From Gilliamella sp. ESL0441 (GTDB lineage Bacteria; Pseudomonadota; Gammaproteobacteria; Enterobacterales; Orbaceae), in contig NZ_CP048264.1 of assembly GCF_019469185.1 (NCBI RefSeq), forward strand, positions 1,860,001 through 1,924,000: DNA of 64,000 nucleotides, given 5' to 3'. The position numbers and the translations under genes are program-made. The notes beneath the pieces were generated by a model that saw only the letters and a program-made list of their open reading frames with translations, made no database searches and had not been told where the DNA came from. Shown here piece by piece: positions 47,025 through 57,718 of this stretch. Position 1 is the first letter of the stretch, and each line of letters opens with the position of its first letter.

Positions 47025-48965
47025 ATGATAAAAAAAATATTGGTTACTTTTTTAATTTTAATTTTTATAATTGCAATAGGGATCGTATCACTTATTGTTT
47101 TTGTTGATCCCAACAATTTCCGTGGATTTATCTCTGATAAAGTGAGAGATAAAACAGGATATGAATTATCTATTGAAGGTGATTTACGTTGGCACATCTG
47201 GCCACAAGTCAGTATATTAACCGATTCAGTTAAATTAACCGATACAGGTGCTCAAAAACCAATTTTGACCGCTGATAATATGCGACTTGATGTAGAACTA
47301 TTTCCATTATTTTCTAAAAAAATAGTTGTCAAAAATGTATTTGTTAAATCAGCCGTTATCAATGTTACTGATGACAGTAAAGGTCAAGTAGCAAAAAGTA
47401 AAGAAAGTAATAGCACCGCAAAACAACCAGTACCAAATACTGAAGATAAATCGCAACAAAATGAAGAAAAAGAAAAATCTAGCTGGAAATTCACATTAAA
47501 CAAATTTGAAGTTGCAGATAGTACTTTGGTTTTTCAGAACAAAGATACATTAATTAACTTCAGAAATCTTAACCTAATAGTTCAACAAAATAGCGAAAAA
47601 TATCTTTCAGTTGATATTAAAGGCAATATTGACCGAAATCAGCAGGATTTATATTATTCCGCCATTGCTGACATTGATTTAACTCAATTTCCAAATATTG
47701 CAAAAATTGATTTAAAAAAATTTGATTACACACTCAAAGGAATTGGTATTCCTAATGATGAGTTAGTGGGTAATTTGAAAGGAATCATTAATTATCAAAA
47801 AAATCCACAAAGCATAAACACACAAAATTTAATTTTTTCAATTAATGATAATATTTTTACAGGTAATGTAAATGTAAACCTAAATACTAAACCTTCTTTA
47901 GAATTAAATCTTAATTCTGACAAGTTAAACGTTAATACATTTATTTCAAATAAAGAAAAATCTAAAGAAAATACGAACATTAACCCTCAACAAACAACAC
48001 CTGTTGTATCAAGCGTTAACAAATCAACAAACGAGCTTACCTTTCTTAATGCTTTCGATGCCAATCTTAAATTAAACATTAAGCAATTAATCGCTAACAA
48101 AATGATATTAACTAATGTTTATGCTGATTTACAAAACAATGATGGTGTTGCAACAATTAAGGCTATCAATTTTGACTTTGCTGATGGCACGGTAACCACC
48201 AATGGGGTCGCTAATGGCAAACAAAAAAATACTCTAATCAAGCTCAACACTAAAATTAACAATGTTGATTTAAATAACTTTTTTAATCAGATTGATACAG
48301 CCAAAGATTTAGTTGGACGCTTTAATGCTTCAGGCCAATTAGAGATCAATACAATTAAAGCCAATAAGTTATTAGAAAACTTACATGGAAATCTTGCTAT
48401 CAATATAGCTAATGCAAAACTTGATAATATTAATATCCAAAACATTATTAATGCTGCCGCAGCTAAATATTCTAAGGATGTTTTAACACCTGAAAATCAA
48501 AATAAATATACTGAATTCCATACAATTGAAGCTAAAGCTAACTTAAATAATGGTAATTTAGAACTTACCACCTTAACTGCTGATTCTGAAACAATTGATA
48601 TTATTAACGGTTCAGGAAGAGTTGGTATGTTAAAAAAAGATATTGATGTGAATCTAAATATTAAAATGTTAGATGGTTGGAATGGCAAAAGTGATACCAT
48701 TGCTAAATTGCAACAAATGACTATTCCACTACGTATTTATGGTCAATTTACTAAACTTCATTATCAGATAGATCTTAATCAAGTATTTAAAGATGTACTA
48801 AATGACAAATTACAGCATGGACTTGAAAAACTTCGAGAAAAAATTGAAAAACGAAATTCAAAAGATAACGACAAAGACAAAGACAAAGACAAAGACAATA
48901 ATGACTTTAAGTCTAAATCACGGCAAAAAGCGGCTAATATATTAAGCGAATTGTTAAAGAAATAA
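47025..48965 (+). CDS. asmA: AsmA family outer membrane assembly protein
   Basis: A 646-residue product with one N-terminal membrane span (about residues 5-27) and then the AsmA domain (VDPNNFRGFISDKVRDKTGY, LRWHIWPQVSI). The C-terminal part repeats beta-rich segments and ends in a charged KDKDKDKD run. The family forms bridge-like proteins implicated in phospholipid transport to the outer membrane. Confidence 0.92.
   Translation: MIKKILVTFLILIFIIAIGIVSLIVFVDPNNFRGFISDKVRDKTGYELSIEGDLRWHIWPQVSILTDSVKLTDTGAQKPILTADNMRLDVELFPLFSKKIVVKNVFVKSAVINVTDDSKGQVAKSKESNSTAKQPVPNTEDKSQQNEEKEKSSWKFTLNKFEVADSTLVFQNKDTLINFRNLNLIVQQNSEKYLSVDIKGNIDRNQQDLYYSAIADIDLTQFPNIAKIDLKKFDYTLKGIGIPNDELVGNLKGIINYQKNPQSINTQNLIFSINDNIFTGNVNVNLNTKPSLELNLNSDKLNVNTFISNKEKSKENTNINPQQTTPVVSSVNKSTNELTFLNAFDANLKLNIKQLIANKMILTNVYADLQNNDGVATIKAINFDFADGTVTTNGVANGKQKNTLIKLNTKINNVDLNNFFNQIDTAKDLVGRFNASGQLEINTIKANKLLENLHGNLAINIANAKLDNINIQNIINAAAAKYSKDVLTPENQNKYTEFHTIEAKANLNNGNLELTTLTADSETIDIINGSGRVGMLKKDIDVNLNIKMLDGWNGKSDTIAKLQQMTIPLRIYGQFTKLHYQIDLNQVFKDVLNDKLQHGLEKLREKIEKRNSKDNDKDKDKDKDNNDFKSKSRQKAANILSELLKK
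48870..48897 (+). repeat. Hexanucleotide repeat in asmA
   Basis: About five tandem copies of GACAAA encode alternating Lys-Asp near the C-terminus. A change in copy number keeps the frame, so it varies length rather than switching the gene off. Confidence 0.75.
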
Positions 48966-49020
48966 CCAGCAATATCGCTAAAATATGATTAGTTTTAAAA
49001 TTAGATAATAGCAAAAATGA

Positions 49021-49050
49021 AAAAAGGTGAGGATACCTCACCTTTTTTTA
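49021..49050. terminator. Bidirectional terminator asmA / hslU
   Basis: AAAAAGGTGAGG-ATA-CCTCACCTTTTTTT, a perfect 12-bp stem with A and T tracts on both sides. Confidence 0.95.
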
Positions 49051-49066
49051 TATTTAATATAAATAA

Positions 49067-50395
49067 TTATAAAATAAACTTGCTAAGATCTTCATCAGCA
49101 ACAAGTTTATCAAGATGATCACCTACATACTTAGCATCAATAGTAATCGTTTGACCACCAAGTTCACTCGCTTCAAATGATACTTCTTCCATTAAGCGTT
49201 CTAATACGGTATGTAAACGACGAGCACCAATATTTTCATTTTGTTCATTAACTTGCCAAGCAGATTCCGCAATTTTACGAATACCATCTGCCGTAAAATC
49301 AATGTTAACTCCTTCTGTTGCCATAAGAGCCTTATATTGTACAGTTAGTGAAGCATTCGGTTCAGTTAATATGCGCTCAAAATCTTCACTTGTTAGTGCT
49401 TGCAGTTCAACTCTTATTGGTAAGCGACCTTGAAGTTCAGGAATTAAATCAGATGGATTAGCTGTTTGGAAAGCACCCGAAGCAATAAATAAAATATGGT
49501 CGGTTTTCACTGCGCCATGTTTAGTTGAAACAGTACATCCTTCAACAAGTGGTAATAAATCACGCTGTACACCTTCACGTGAAACATCTGGACCCGATGA
49601 ATTACCTCGTTTACAGACTTTATCAATTTCATCAATAAACACTATACCATTTTGTTCAACAGCTTCAATGGCTTCATGTTTAAGATCTTCAGGGTTAACT
49701 AATTTAGCCGCTTCCTCTTCAATCAACTGTTTGAATGCATCTTTGATTTTCATCTTGCGTGGTTTCGTTTTTTGTCCACCTAAGTTTTGAAACATTGATT
49801 GCAGTTGGCTTGTCATTTCTTCCATACCTGGAGGAGCCATGATCTCAACACCAATGTTTACTCCTGCAATTTCGATTTCGATTTCTTTATCATCAAGAGC
49901 ACCTTCACGCAGTTTTTTTCTAAATGCTTGTCTTGCTGTCGAATCAGTATTATTTTCAACTTGGCCCCAACCATCTTTTGAAGGCGGCACTAGAACATCT
50001 AAAATACGTTCCTCTGCTAATTCTTCAGCACGGTTACGATTTCTTTCCATCGCTTCTTGACGAATCATCTTAACCGCAGAATCTGTCAAATCTCTGATAA
50101 TTGAATCAACTTCTTTACCAACATATCCTACTTCAGTAAATTTTGTTGCTTCAACTTTAATAAATGGAGCACGAGCAAGTTTTGCTAATCGTCTTGCTAT
50201 TTCAGTTTTACCAACACCAGTTGGGCCTATCATCAAAATATTTTTAGGGGTAACCTCATGTCGTAATGCTTCATCTAGTTGCATTCGGCGCCAACGGTTA
50301 CGTAATGCAATTGCAACAGACCGTTTTGCTTTATCTTGCCCTATGATATGTTGGTTTAATTCGCTTACAATTTCGCGAGGGGTCATTTCAGACAT
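49067..50395 (-). CDS. hslU: HslU (ClpY) unfoldase ATPase
   Basis: A 442-residue product (E. coli 443). Walker [10 protein letters not shown], Walker [26 protein letters not shown] sensor region and the C-terminal tail LSKFIL that docks into HslV are present. It unfolds substrates for HslV, encoded 27 bases upstream. Confidence 0.98.
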   Translation of the reverse strand: MSEMTPREIVSELNQHIIGQDKAKRSVAIALRNRWRRMQLDEALRHEVTPKNILMIGPTGVGKTEIARRLAKLARAPFIKVEATKFTEVGYVGKEVDSIIRDLTDSAVKMIRQEAMERNRNRAEELAEERILDVLVPPSKDGWGQVENNTDSTARQAFRKKLREGALDDKEIEIEIAGVNIGVEIMAPPGMEEMTSQLQSMFQNLGGQKTKPRKMKIKDAFKQLIEEEAAKLVNPEDLKHEAIEAVEQNGIVFIDEIDKVCKRGNSSGPDVSREGVQRDLLPLVEGCTVSTKHGAVKTDHILFIASGAFQTANPSDLIPELQGRLPIRVELQALTSEDFERILTEPNASLTVQYKALMATEGVNIDFTADGIRKIAESAWQVNEQNENIGARRLHTVLERLMEEVSFEASELGGQTITIDAKYVGDHLDKLVADEDLSKFIL

Positions 50396-50422
50396 AATAA
50401 AATTCTCTTAAATCAGTTTAAA

Positions 50423-50950
50423 TTAATAATTGAGTTCTTCGATTGTTTGGAAATTATTGGTATAAACACAAATATCACCAGCAATCGATAAAGATTTTTG
50501 CACAATATCATGCGCCGATAGTGAAGTATTATCAAGTAAGGCTCGTGCAGCCGCTTGTGCATAAGGTCCTCCTGATCCTATAGCAATCAAATCATCTTCT
50601 GGTTGAATAACGTCCCCAGTACCAGTGATAATCAGTGAAGCACTTTCATCAGCAACAGCAAGCAAAGCTTCTAATTTGCGTAGCATTCTATCTGTTCGCC
50701 AATCTTTTGCTAGCTCAACAGCAGATTTGGTTAAATGACCTTGATGCATTTCTAATTTACGCTCAAATAACTCAAACAGTGTAAAAGCATCAGCAGTACC
50801 ACCGGCAAAACCTGCAATCACTTTATTGTTATATAAACGACGAACTTTACGTGCATTCCCTTTCATGATAATACGTTCGCCTAGTGTGACTTGACCATCT
50901 CCACCGATTACAACTTGACCTTCTCGACGGACACTGACAATTGTTGTCAT
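50423..50950 (-). CDS. hslV: HslV (ClpQ) protease
   Basis: A 175-residue product starting [20 protein letters not shown]. The Thr after the initiator Met is the proteasome-type nucleophile. [10 protein letters not shown] and [14 protein letters not shown] are typical. It forms double hexamer rings capped by HslU. It is a heat shock operon in relatives. Confidence 0.98.
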   Translation of the reverse strand: MTTIVSVRREGQVVIGGDGQVTLGERIIMKGNARKVRRLYNNKVIAGFAGGTADAFTLFELFERKLEMHQGHLTKSAVELAKDWRTDRMLRKLEALLAVADESASLIITGTGDVIQPEDDLIAIGSGGPYAQAAARALLDNTSLSAHDIVQKSLSIAGDICVYTNNFQTIEELNY

Positions 50951-51102
50951 ATTCTGCTCCTTCTCTTACATAAATAACTATATTCGGAATGAATAGAATA
51001 TATATTGGGATGATTAATCCATTTTCAACATCTTAATTTAAAGATGTTGAGGATTTATTTATATGACAATAACACTATGTTATTAAGAAAGTTTTACTAG
51101 CA

Positions 51103-52173
51103 TTAGTTAGGAGTGTAATTAATTTTCATTAATTTTACTTCATTATAAAGTTCTTGGGAAGGAATCGGCATATGTGCTAGCTTGGCTGCTGCAACTGCCT
51201 CACGACATAATGGTTCATCACCGCCTAATACTTTTAAACTCAATATCAAACCATCTGGAGCAATTAATATTTCCAGGTTACAATATTTTCCCGCATAAAG
51301 TTTGTTTGGATTAATAAACTTATTACTTATAGCTGTTCTTACCGAATTTATATATTTATTTTTTGCATCATTCGAATTACCTTTACTTGATGCAGGACTA
51401 TTAGATGAACTTGGTTTACCTGAAGTGAGTCCGCCAAGAAGGTCATTGACTGCTTTTTCATTCTTGGCAGCCTCAGCTCTCTGCTTAGCTAATTGTTTCT
51501 CTTTTTTCGCCTTTTCTTGTGCTGCTTTTTTTTCAGCTTCTAATCGTTCTGCTTCTTTTTTGCGTTCCGCTTCTAGCTGTTCCTGTTTTTTTCTTTCCGC
51601 CTCAATACGTTCGGCTTCTTTTTTACGATCAGCTTCTAGTTGTTCTTGCTTCTTTCTTTCCGCCTCAATACGTTCGGCTTCTTTTTTACGATCGGCTTCT
51701 AGCTGTTCTTGCTTCTTTCTTTCCGCCTCAATACGTTCGGCTTCTTTTTTACGATCGGCTTCTAGCTGTTCCTGTTTCTTCCTTTCCGCTTCTAATCGTT
51801 CTGCTTCAAGTTGATCTTGTTTCATTTTTTCATCAAGCTTCAAACGCTCCATTTCCAATTTTTTTAGAAGCTGTTGTTGTTCAAGCTGCTTTTGTTGTAA
51901 TGCTTCAGTTTGTTTGTTTATCTGATCGTCAATTTGTTCTCTTAATCGCTGTTGATTGATTTGGCTTTGTGATTGCCTTTGTCTTTGCTCAACCATAATA
52001 GAAGGATCAACCATAATAGCATTCAGAGATTGACCATTGATGTCACCGTAACTATTACTATCATCTTGCATAACTTTATAGCATAAAATTATGATTAAAA
52101 TCACATGCAAGACAATAGACACAATTATGGCCAGACTTAATTTTGAATTTGATTTTTTAAACATTGCTGACAT
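51103..52173 (-). CDS. tolA: TolA cell envelope protein
   Basis: A 356-residue product with an N-terminal membrane helix ([20 protein letters not shown]), a long charged helical domain II (about residues 60-245) and a C-terminal globular domain III ([35 protein letters not shown]). Domain II contains four near-identical 21-residue units ([21 protein letters not shown] type). It links TolQR to Pal and is needed for outer membrane constriction at division; in other species it is also the import route of colicins and filamentous phage. Confidence 0.95.
   Translation of the reverse strand: MSAMFKKSNSKLSLAIIVSIVLHVILIIILCYKVMQDDSNSYGDINGQSLNAIMVDPSIMVEQRQRQSQSQINQQRLREQIDDQINKQTEALQQKQLEQQQLLKKLEMERLKLDEKMKQDQLEAERLEAERKKQEQLEADRKKEAERIEAERKKQEQLEADRKKEAERIEAERKKQEQLEADRKKEAERIEAERKKQEQLEAERKKEAERLEAEKKAAQEKAKKEKQLAKQRAEAAKNEKAVNDLLGGLTSGKPSSSNSPASSKGNSNDAKNKYINSVRTAISNKFINPNKLYAGKYCNLEILIAPDGLILSLKVLGGDEPLCREAVAAAKLAHMPIPSQELYNEVKLMKINYTPN
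51545..51796 (-). repeat. Four tandem 63-bp repeats in tolA
   Basis: Units at 51545-51607, 51608-51670, 51671-51733 and 51734-51796 are nearly identical in DNA, each encoding 21 residues of helical domain II. Units 2 and 3 differ at only a few bases, indicating recent expansion. Copy number changes would alter the reach of TolA in the periplasm without breaking the frame. Confidence 0.92.
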
Positions 52174-52195
52174 TTTTCATTTAGATTTTTAAATA

Positions 52196-52612
52196 TTAAA
52201 TTGGTTGAGTCATCAATCCAACCGATTTAACACCGGCAGATTGCAATAAATTCAACGCCTTTATAATTTCATCGTAGGGAACTTCCTTAGATCCACCAAC
52301 CAAAAATACAGCTTTTTCATTCAAAGCCAATTGCTGTTTGGCTTCTGCAATAATTTGTTCTTGAGTAATATTTTCTTGTCGGACATCATCTACCCTAAGT
52401 GCATAAACGCCAATCCCGATAACCTCTAAAATTATTGGTTTATCAGAAGATGGAACTGTTTTCGATTCTGCTGCTTCAGGTAAATCTACTTCCACACTCT
52501 GATTCACAATTGGTGCGGTTGCCATGAAAATAAGCACTAATACTAGCAAGACATCCAGCAAAGGTACAATATTGATTTCAGATTTAGTTGAATAACGTGA
52601 ACGTCTTCGCAT
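52196..52612 (-). CDS. tolR: TolR
   Basis: A 138-residue product. One membrane span with the proton-relay Asp (INIVPLLDVLLVLVLIFM), then the periplasmic ExbD-like domain. It couples proton flow through TolQR to TolA. It starts 2 bases after tolQ. Confidence 0.97.
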   Translation of the reverse strand: MRRRSRYSTKSEINIVPLLDVLLVLVLIFMATAPIVNQSVEVDLPEAAESKTVPSSDKPIILEVIGIGVYALRVDDVRQENITQEQIIAEAKQQLALNEKAVFLVGGSKEVPYDEIIKALNLLQSAGVKSVGLMTQPI

Positions 52613-52614
52613 AA

Positions 52615-53295
52615 TTATTTCCTAACAGCAACAACTTGACGTTGTAAAATAGCAGAAAATTCATCAATAAAGTTAAGATAACTTTGTTCAATTCGACTGA
52701 CTTTTAATGATAAGCGGTTATAAGCCATAACAGCAGGAATCGCTGCAAACAAACCGATGGCAGTGGCAATCAAAGCTTCAGCAATACCTGGAGCAACCAA
52801 TTTTAACGTCGCTTGTTTAGCGTCACTTAAAGAAATAAATGCATGCATGATTCCCCATACAGTACCGAATAAACCGATGTATGGGCTAATTGAACCAACT
52901 GTACCTAAAAAAGGAATATGCATCTCTAAATTATCAAGTTCCCGATTCATAGCTAACCGCATGGAACGTGATGCGCCATCTAAAGCAGCTTCTGGCATAT
53001 TAGGATTGATTTGGTATAAGCGAGTGAACTCTTTAAAACCTGAATAAAAAATATGTTCTGTTCCAGCAAGTTGTTCTTTACTTAATTTTGCTTTTTCAAA
53101 AAGAACATTTAACTCATCAGCAGCCCAAAAACTATTATCAAATTCTTGAATTTGTTTTTTTGCTTGACCTAAAACTCTACTTCGCTGAAATATGATTGCC
53201 CAAGATATGATTGAAAATACTAATAAAAGCAACATAACACCTTGAACGAGTAGGCCCGCATTTAAAAACAATTTAATAATATTCAGATTATCCAC
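52615..53295 (-). CDS. tolQ: TolQ
   Basis: A 226-residue product with three membrane spans. [20 protein letters not shown] and [20 protein letters not shown] carry the conserved channel residues of the TolQ/ExbB/MotA family. It forms the pentameric motor with TolR. It abuts ybgC directly. Confidence 0.97.
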   Translation of the reverse strand: MDNLNIIKLFLNAGLLVQGVMLLLLVFSIISWAIIFQRSRVLGQAKKQIQEFDNSFWAADELNVLFEKAKLSKEQLAGTEHIFYSGFKEFTRLYQINPNMPEAALDGASRSMRLAMNRELDNLEMHIPFLGTVGSISPYIGLFGTVWGIMHAFISLSDAKQATLKLVAPGIAEALIATAIGLFAAIPAVMAYNRLSLKVSRIEQSYLNFIDEFSAILQRQVVAVRK

Positions 53296-53703
53296 TTATA
53301 TAAACTCCAAAACTAATGACTTAGGAAGCCCACATGGCTTCATTTTACTTATATCAACACATGCAATAATAACATTAGCTGAACTAACTACTTGCTTATC
53401 TTGATTAATAATAGTTTGCTTAAAAAAAATCGATGCTTTGCGAATTTGATCTACTTTACATGTAACCGTTAACAAATCATCTAAACGAGCTGGAAGGTGA
53501 TAGTTAATATCCATCTTTTTGACAACAAAAGCAATATTTTCTTGCAATAACTTATGTTGGCTAATTCCAAGATCTCTTAACATTTCAGTTCTAGCACGTT
53601 CATAAAATGCAAGATATCTAGCATGATAAACTACTCCACCGGCATCGGTGTCTTCATAATAAACTCGGGCATTCCAATTAAATTCTTTCATACTGTCATT
53701 CAT
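53296..53703 (-). CDS. ybgC: YbgC acyl-CoA thioesterase
   Basis: About 135 residues from the ATG at 53703 (MNDSMKEFNWNARVYY), which has AGAG 9 bases upstream; the frame opens at 53727. The hotdog-fold active site YYEDTDAGGVVYHARYLAFYE is present. It hydrolyses short acyl-CoA and interacts with acyl carrier protein. First gene of the tol operon, as in enterobacteria. Confidence 0.94.
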   Translation of the reverse strand: MNDSMKEFNWNARVYYEDTDAGGVVYHARYLAFYERARTEMLRDLGISQHKLLQENIAFVVKKMDINYHLPARLDDLLTVTCKVDQIRKASIFFKQTIINQDKQVVSSANVIIACVDISKMKPCGLPKSLVLEFI

Positions 53704-53826
53704 ATATATAAACTCTATGAGAGTCATTATAACGAATTATCAATTACGCTGCACTATGATATAGAATTCGCCAAATGAAAACAATTATCATTTGTAACAA
53801 AATCTATTTTTAAATTGCTTAAATAC

Positions 53827-53852
53827 GAAAAAGGTGACTAACAGTCACCTTT
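53827..53852 (-). terminator. cyd operon terminator
   Basis: The minus strand reads AAAGGTGACT-GTT-AGTCACCTTT followed by TTC, between cydX and the ybgC-tol operon. It separates the two transcription units. Confidence 0.85.
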
Positions 53853-53872
53853 AGTTAATTATTCATGCTTTT

Positions 53873-53986
53873 TTATTGATTATTGTCGGACTCTTTATCT
53901 CCACTATGATTTTCGACCCAAAGTCCTGTAACAGCTGAAAGCATAACCGCTGCAATAATCCCGATAAACCATAAAAAGTAATACAT
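53873..53986 (-). CDS. cydX: CydX, small subunit of cytochrome bd oxidase
   Basis: A 37-residue product MYYFLWFIGIIAAVMLSAVT then GLWVENHSGDKESDNNQ, with AAGG 7 bases before the ATG and 9 bases after cydB. The start M-Y-Y-F-L-W, one membrane helix and the E-N-H motif after it match CydX of E. coli. It stabilises the haem centre of the bd oxidase. The ybgE gene that follows in E. coli is absent. Confidence 0.92.
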   Translation of the reverse strand: MYYFLWFIGIIAAVMLSAVTGLWVENHSGDKESDNNQ

Positions 53987-53995
53987 AATAATACC

Positions 53996-55135
53996 TTAAT
54001 AAAGTGAATGTTTATTATTTTCAATATGATTTTTATCAAGTCGCCCAAACATTTTGATATACGACCATGTAGTATAGAACAAAATGATAGGTAAAAATAT
54101 GAGCACAACAAAGAACATAATGTTAAGTGTTAATTGACTTGATGTTGAATCCCATATAGTTAAACTTGCATTAGGCATAATGCTTGAAGGAATAATGAAC
54201 GGGAATGTTGCAATTCCATAAGTTAATAAAACACAAGCAATGGTTAACGTTGATAAAATAAACGATAATGCATTTTTATTCATACCTGAACAAATAATGT
54301 TAAGTAAAGGTAGTAAAATCCCCAATACAGGCACAATCCATAAGATTGGACAATTCATATAATTGCTTAGCCATGATGCATCCGTAGAAACTGTTTTATT
54401 TAATGGCTGTGATGTTGCAGAATGATCTAAAGAAGTTACAACTTCATAACCATGCATACCAAACATAACCCATACCCCAGCGAATAAAAAAGCAACCACT
54501 AAAACTACACATGATATTTGTGTTGCTTTTCTTGCTCTTAAATAAAGCTCACCTGAAGTTTTAAGCTGTAACCAAGCACCACCATGCGCAACAAATAGCA
54601 TTAAGCTAACAATACCGACTAATATCGCAAAAGGATTTAATAAACCAAAAAAGTTACCATCATAGAAGACACGGTAAGATCCATCAAATCTAAATGGCAC
54701 ACCTTCTAATAAATTACCAAATGCCACACCAAAGACCAATGCAGGAACAAAACTACCAATAAAAATTCCAGCATCCCACAAATTTCGCCATTTCGAATTT
54801 TCAAGTTTACTACGATAATCGAAACCAATTGGTCTAAAAAATAGCGCACAAAGCACTAGAATCATCGCAATATAAAAACCAGAAAATGAAACAGCATAAG
54901 CAAATGGCCATGCTGCAAAGATACCCGCACCTGCAGTAATTAACCACACTTGGTTACCGTCCCAATGTGGCGCAATCGCATTTATCATAATACGACGTTC
55001 TGTATCTGTTTTGCCAATAATCGGAAGTAGAATCCCTACTCCCATATCAAAGCCATCAGTGACAACGAAACCAATCAATATCACGCTTATTAGCAACCAC
55101 CAGATAGCACGTAGAATTTCATAATCAATCATCAT
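53996..55135 (-). CDS. cydB: Cytochrome bd oxidase subunit II
   Basis: A 379-residue product (E. coli 379) with about nine membrane spans. DYEILRAIWWLLISVILIGF, GFDMGVGILLP and IAPHWDGNQVWL are the CydB signature. It is a high-affinity terminal oxidase suited to the low oxygen of a gut. Confidence 0.97.
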   Translation of the reverse strand: MMIDYEILRAIWWLLISVILIGFVVTDGFDMGVGILLPIIGKTDTERRIMINAIAPHWDGNQVWLITAGAGIFAAWPFAYAVSFSGFYIAMILVLCALFFRPIGFDYRSKLENSKWRNLWDAGIFIGSFVPALVFGVAFGNLLEGVPFRFDGSYRVFYDGNFFGLLNPFAILVGIVSLMLFVAHGGAWLQLKTSGELYLRARKATQISCVVLVVAFLFAGVWVMFGMHGYEVVTSLDHSATSQPLNKTVSTDASWLSNYMNCPILWIVPVLGILLPLLNIICSGMNKNALSFILSTLTIACVLLTYGIATFPFIIPSSIMPNASLTIWDSTSSQLTLNIMFFVVLIFLPIILFYTTWSYIKMFGRLDKNHIENNKHSLY

Positions 55136-55154
55136 TGTGTATACTCCCTTAGTC

Positions 55155-56726
55155 CTATTCTGTTATTGGTTGTGTCTTTTCATAATGATATTTGCCTGTA
55201 CCTAAGGAACTAGGACCTAAACGAGCAAATTTAAACATTAAAAACATTTCAGCAACTAAGAACAAAGTATAAAGCCCACAAATCAATATCATCGTGAATA
55301 ATACTTCACCAGGAGTTAGAGATGAATTTGCAACACCTGTAGGAAGAATATCTTGAATTGCCCATGGTTGACGACCATATTCTGCGACAAACCAACCACA
55401 TTCACATGCTAGCCATGGGAATGGTAAAAATAAAACTAACATACGATGTAACCAACGTTTTTCACCAATTTTATTTTTATATGTTACCCAAACCGATAAA
55501 GCTGTTCCTAGAATCATTAACAAACCAAGACCGACCATGCCTCTAAATGACCAAAACAGAGGCCAAACAGCTGGAATAGAATCTTCAGTCGCCGCTTTAA
55601 TATGCTCTTCTGTCGCTTCAGAAATGGTAAGATTATCTCTATCTGTAAATCGTTTAACTAAGTAACCGTAGCCTAAATCTGCTTTATTATCTTCAAATGC
55701 CTTAACAACAGCAGGATCCTGATTACCTTGCTGAATTTTCACCAGATTAGTATAAGCTAAAATACCTTTGCGGATTCTTGCTTCATTACTTGTCAGAATA
55801 TCTTTTAACCCTATTACTTGAGTATCTAATGAACGTGTTGTCATGATGCCCATCGCATATGGTATTTCAATCGCAAATAAATTTTCTTTATTTTTTTGAG
55901 AAGGAAAAGCAATAACATTAAATGATGCTGGAGCAGGTTGAGTTTCCCATTCCGCTTCGATAGCAGCAAGTTTAGCCGGTTGAACGGTTGTCATTTCATG
56001 GCCAGCTTCATCACCCATAATTGCAACAATGATAGAAGCTATAAATCCAAACATGGCCGCAACAGCAAAAGAGCGTTTTGCAAACTGAACATCACGTTTT
56101 TTAAGTAAATAGTAAGAACTGATACTTAATACAAATATTGCACCCGTTAAATAACCTGCGGCAACAGTATGTACAAATTTATATTGTGCAACCGAATTAG
56201 TAATTAACTCATAAAAGTTTGCCATTTCCATACGTGAGTTAATAGGATTGAAATCAGAACCTATTGGGAACTGCATCCAACCATTAGCCACAAGAATCCA
56301 TAAAGCAGAAAAATTAGAACCAAATGCTACACACCATGTCACTAACAGGTGTTTTCCTCGACTCAGTCTATCCCAACCAAAAAAGAATAAACCAACCATT
56401 GTTGATTCTAGGAAGAATGCCATCAAACCTTCAATTGCTAATGGCGCGCCAAAAATATCACCGACGTAATGTGAATAATAAGACCAGTTAGTGCCAAATT
56501 GAAACTCCATTGTTAAACCAGTTGCTACACCAACTGCAAAGTTGATTGCAAATAGCTTACCCCAAAATTTGGTCATATCCTTCCAAACTTGCTTACCACT
56601 AACAACATATACAGTTTCCATTATCGCTAGCATAAAGGCTAGTCCTAGCGTCAATGGGACAAAAATAAAATGATACATTGCCGTGAGTGCAAATTGGAGG
56701 CGTGATAGTTCTACTATATCTAACAT
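55155..56726 (-). CDS. cydA: Cytochrome bd oxidase subunit I
   Basis: A 523-residue product from the ATG at 56726 ([20 protein letters not shown]), with GGGAG upstream; 522 in E. coli. The haem ligand His19 region, [20 protein letters not shown] and [10 protein letters not shown] are present. A long Q-loop (about residues 250-390) makes it the L-type of CydA. Last gene before sucD on the same strand, with about 100 bases between. Confidence 0.97.
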   Translation of the reverse strand: MLDIVELSRLQFALTAMYHFIFVPLTLGLAFMLAIMETVYVVSGKQVWKDMTKFWGKLFAINFAVGVATGLTMEFQFGTNWSYYSHYVGDIFGAPLAIEGLMAFFLESTMVGLFFFGWDRLSRGKHLLVTWCVAFGSNFSALWILVANGWMQFPIGSDFNPINSRMEMANFYELITNSVAQYKFVHTVAAGYLTGAIFVLSISSYYLLKKRDVQFAKRSFAVAAMFGFIASIIVAIMGDEAGHEMTTVQPAKLAAIEAEWETQPAPASFNVIAFPSQKNKENLFAIEIPYAMGIMTTRSLDTQVIGLKDILTSNEARIRKGILAYTNLVKIQQGNQDPAVVKAFEDNKADLGYGYLVKRFTDRDNLTISEATEEHIKAATEDSIPAVWPLFWSFRGMVGLGLLMILGTALSVWVTYKNKIGEKRWLHRMLVLFLPFPWLACECGWFVAEYGRQPWAIQDILPTGVANSSLTPGEVLFTMILICGLYTLFLVAEMFLMFKFARLGPSSLGTGKYHYEKTQPITE

Positions 56727-56824
56727 GATTGCTCCCTTTCCTCTAATGCCCACAAAAATATTACGTTTCTAAATATTGTACACCAATATTTTGATAATAA
56801 AAATTGATGAATGTCAAAAAAACG

Positions 56825-57694
56825 TCACTTAAACTGTTTTTTTACTGCATCACCAATTTCAGTAAGACTATTCACAACAGTGATACCAGCAGCTTTTAAT
56901 ACTTTCACTTTTTCTTCCGCTGTTCCTTTGTTACCCGATATTATTGCACCCGCATGCCCCATACGTTTACCTACAGGAGCTGATACGCCTGCGATATAGG
57001 CAATCACTGGCTTACTGACATACTTTTTGATATATTCAGCTGCTTCTTCTTCTGCACTGCCACCTATTTCTCCAATCATGACAATTGCTTTTGTTTTCGG
57101 ATCTTGTTCTAAAAGCGCTAAAATAGAAATAAAATCACTACCAGGGATAGGATCCCCTCCGATACCAATACAAACAGATTGACCAAGTCCAATATCTGTT
57201 GTTTGTTTAACCGCTTCATAAGTTAGTGTACCAGATCGAGACACGATACCAACATGACCTGCTAAATGAATATGAGCAGGCATAATACCAATCTTGCATT
57301 CATCAGGAACAATAATACCGGGACAATTTGGTCCTATCATTATTACATCGGTCTCTTTTAATTTTTCTTTAATAACCAACATATCTAAAGTTGGAATGCC
57401 TTCAGTTATACAGACAATTAATTTAATGCCTGCTTCTATAGCCTCAAGTATAGAATCTTTACCAAATGCTGCGGGTACATAAATCACACTTGCCGTTGCT
57501 CCTGTTGCATCAACGGCTTCTTTAACAGTATTAAAAACGGGCAATCCTAAATGGACAGTTCCTCCTTTACCAGGAGTAACTCCCCCGACTAGCTTAGTAC
57601 CATATTCAATAGCTTGTTGCGAATGAAAGGTCCCTTGACTACCTGTAAAACCTTGACAGATAACCTTAGTATTTTTGTTAATCAAAATAGACAT
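56825..57694 (-). CDS. sucD: Succinyl-CoA synthetase alpha subunit
   Basis: A 289-residue product, same length as E. coli Suc[14 protein letters not shown] (CoA binding) and the phospho-His loop [11 protein letters not shown] are present. With SucC it interconverts succinyl-CoA and succinate with nucleotide phosphorylation. It follows sucC by 24 bases. Confidence 0.98.
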   Translation of the reverse strand: MSILINKNTKVICQGFTGSQGTFHSQQAIEYGTKLVGGVTPGKGGTVHLGLPVFNTVKEAVDATGATASVIYVPAAFGKDSILEAIEAGIKLIVCITEGIPTLDMLVIKEKLKETDVIMIGPNCPGIIVPDECKIGIMPAHIHLAGHVGIVSRSGTLTYEAVKQTTDIGLGQSVCIGIGGDPIPGSDFISILALLEQDPKTKAIVMIGEIGGSAEEEAAEYIKKYVSKPVIAYIAGVSAPVGKRMGHAGAIISGNKGTAEEKVKVLKAAGITVVNSLTEIGDAVKKQFK

Positions 57695-57718
57695 AATAAC
57701 GTTTCTCCACCTTTCTTA

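Noticed and set aside
51302-51959. Long plus-strand open frames opposite tolA
   Set aside because: Ser/Phe/Leu-rich translations of the repeat on the wrong strand; shadows of tolA domain II.
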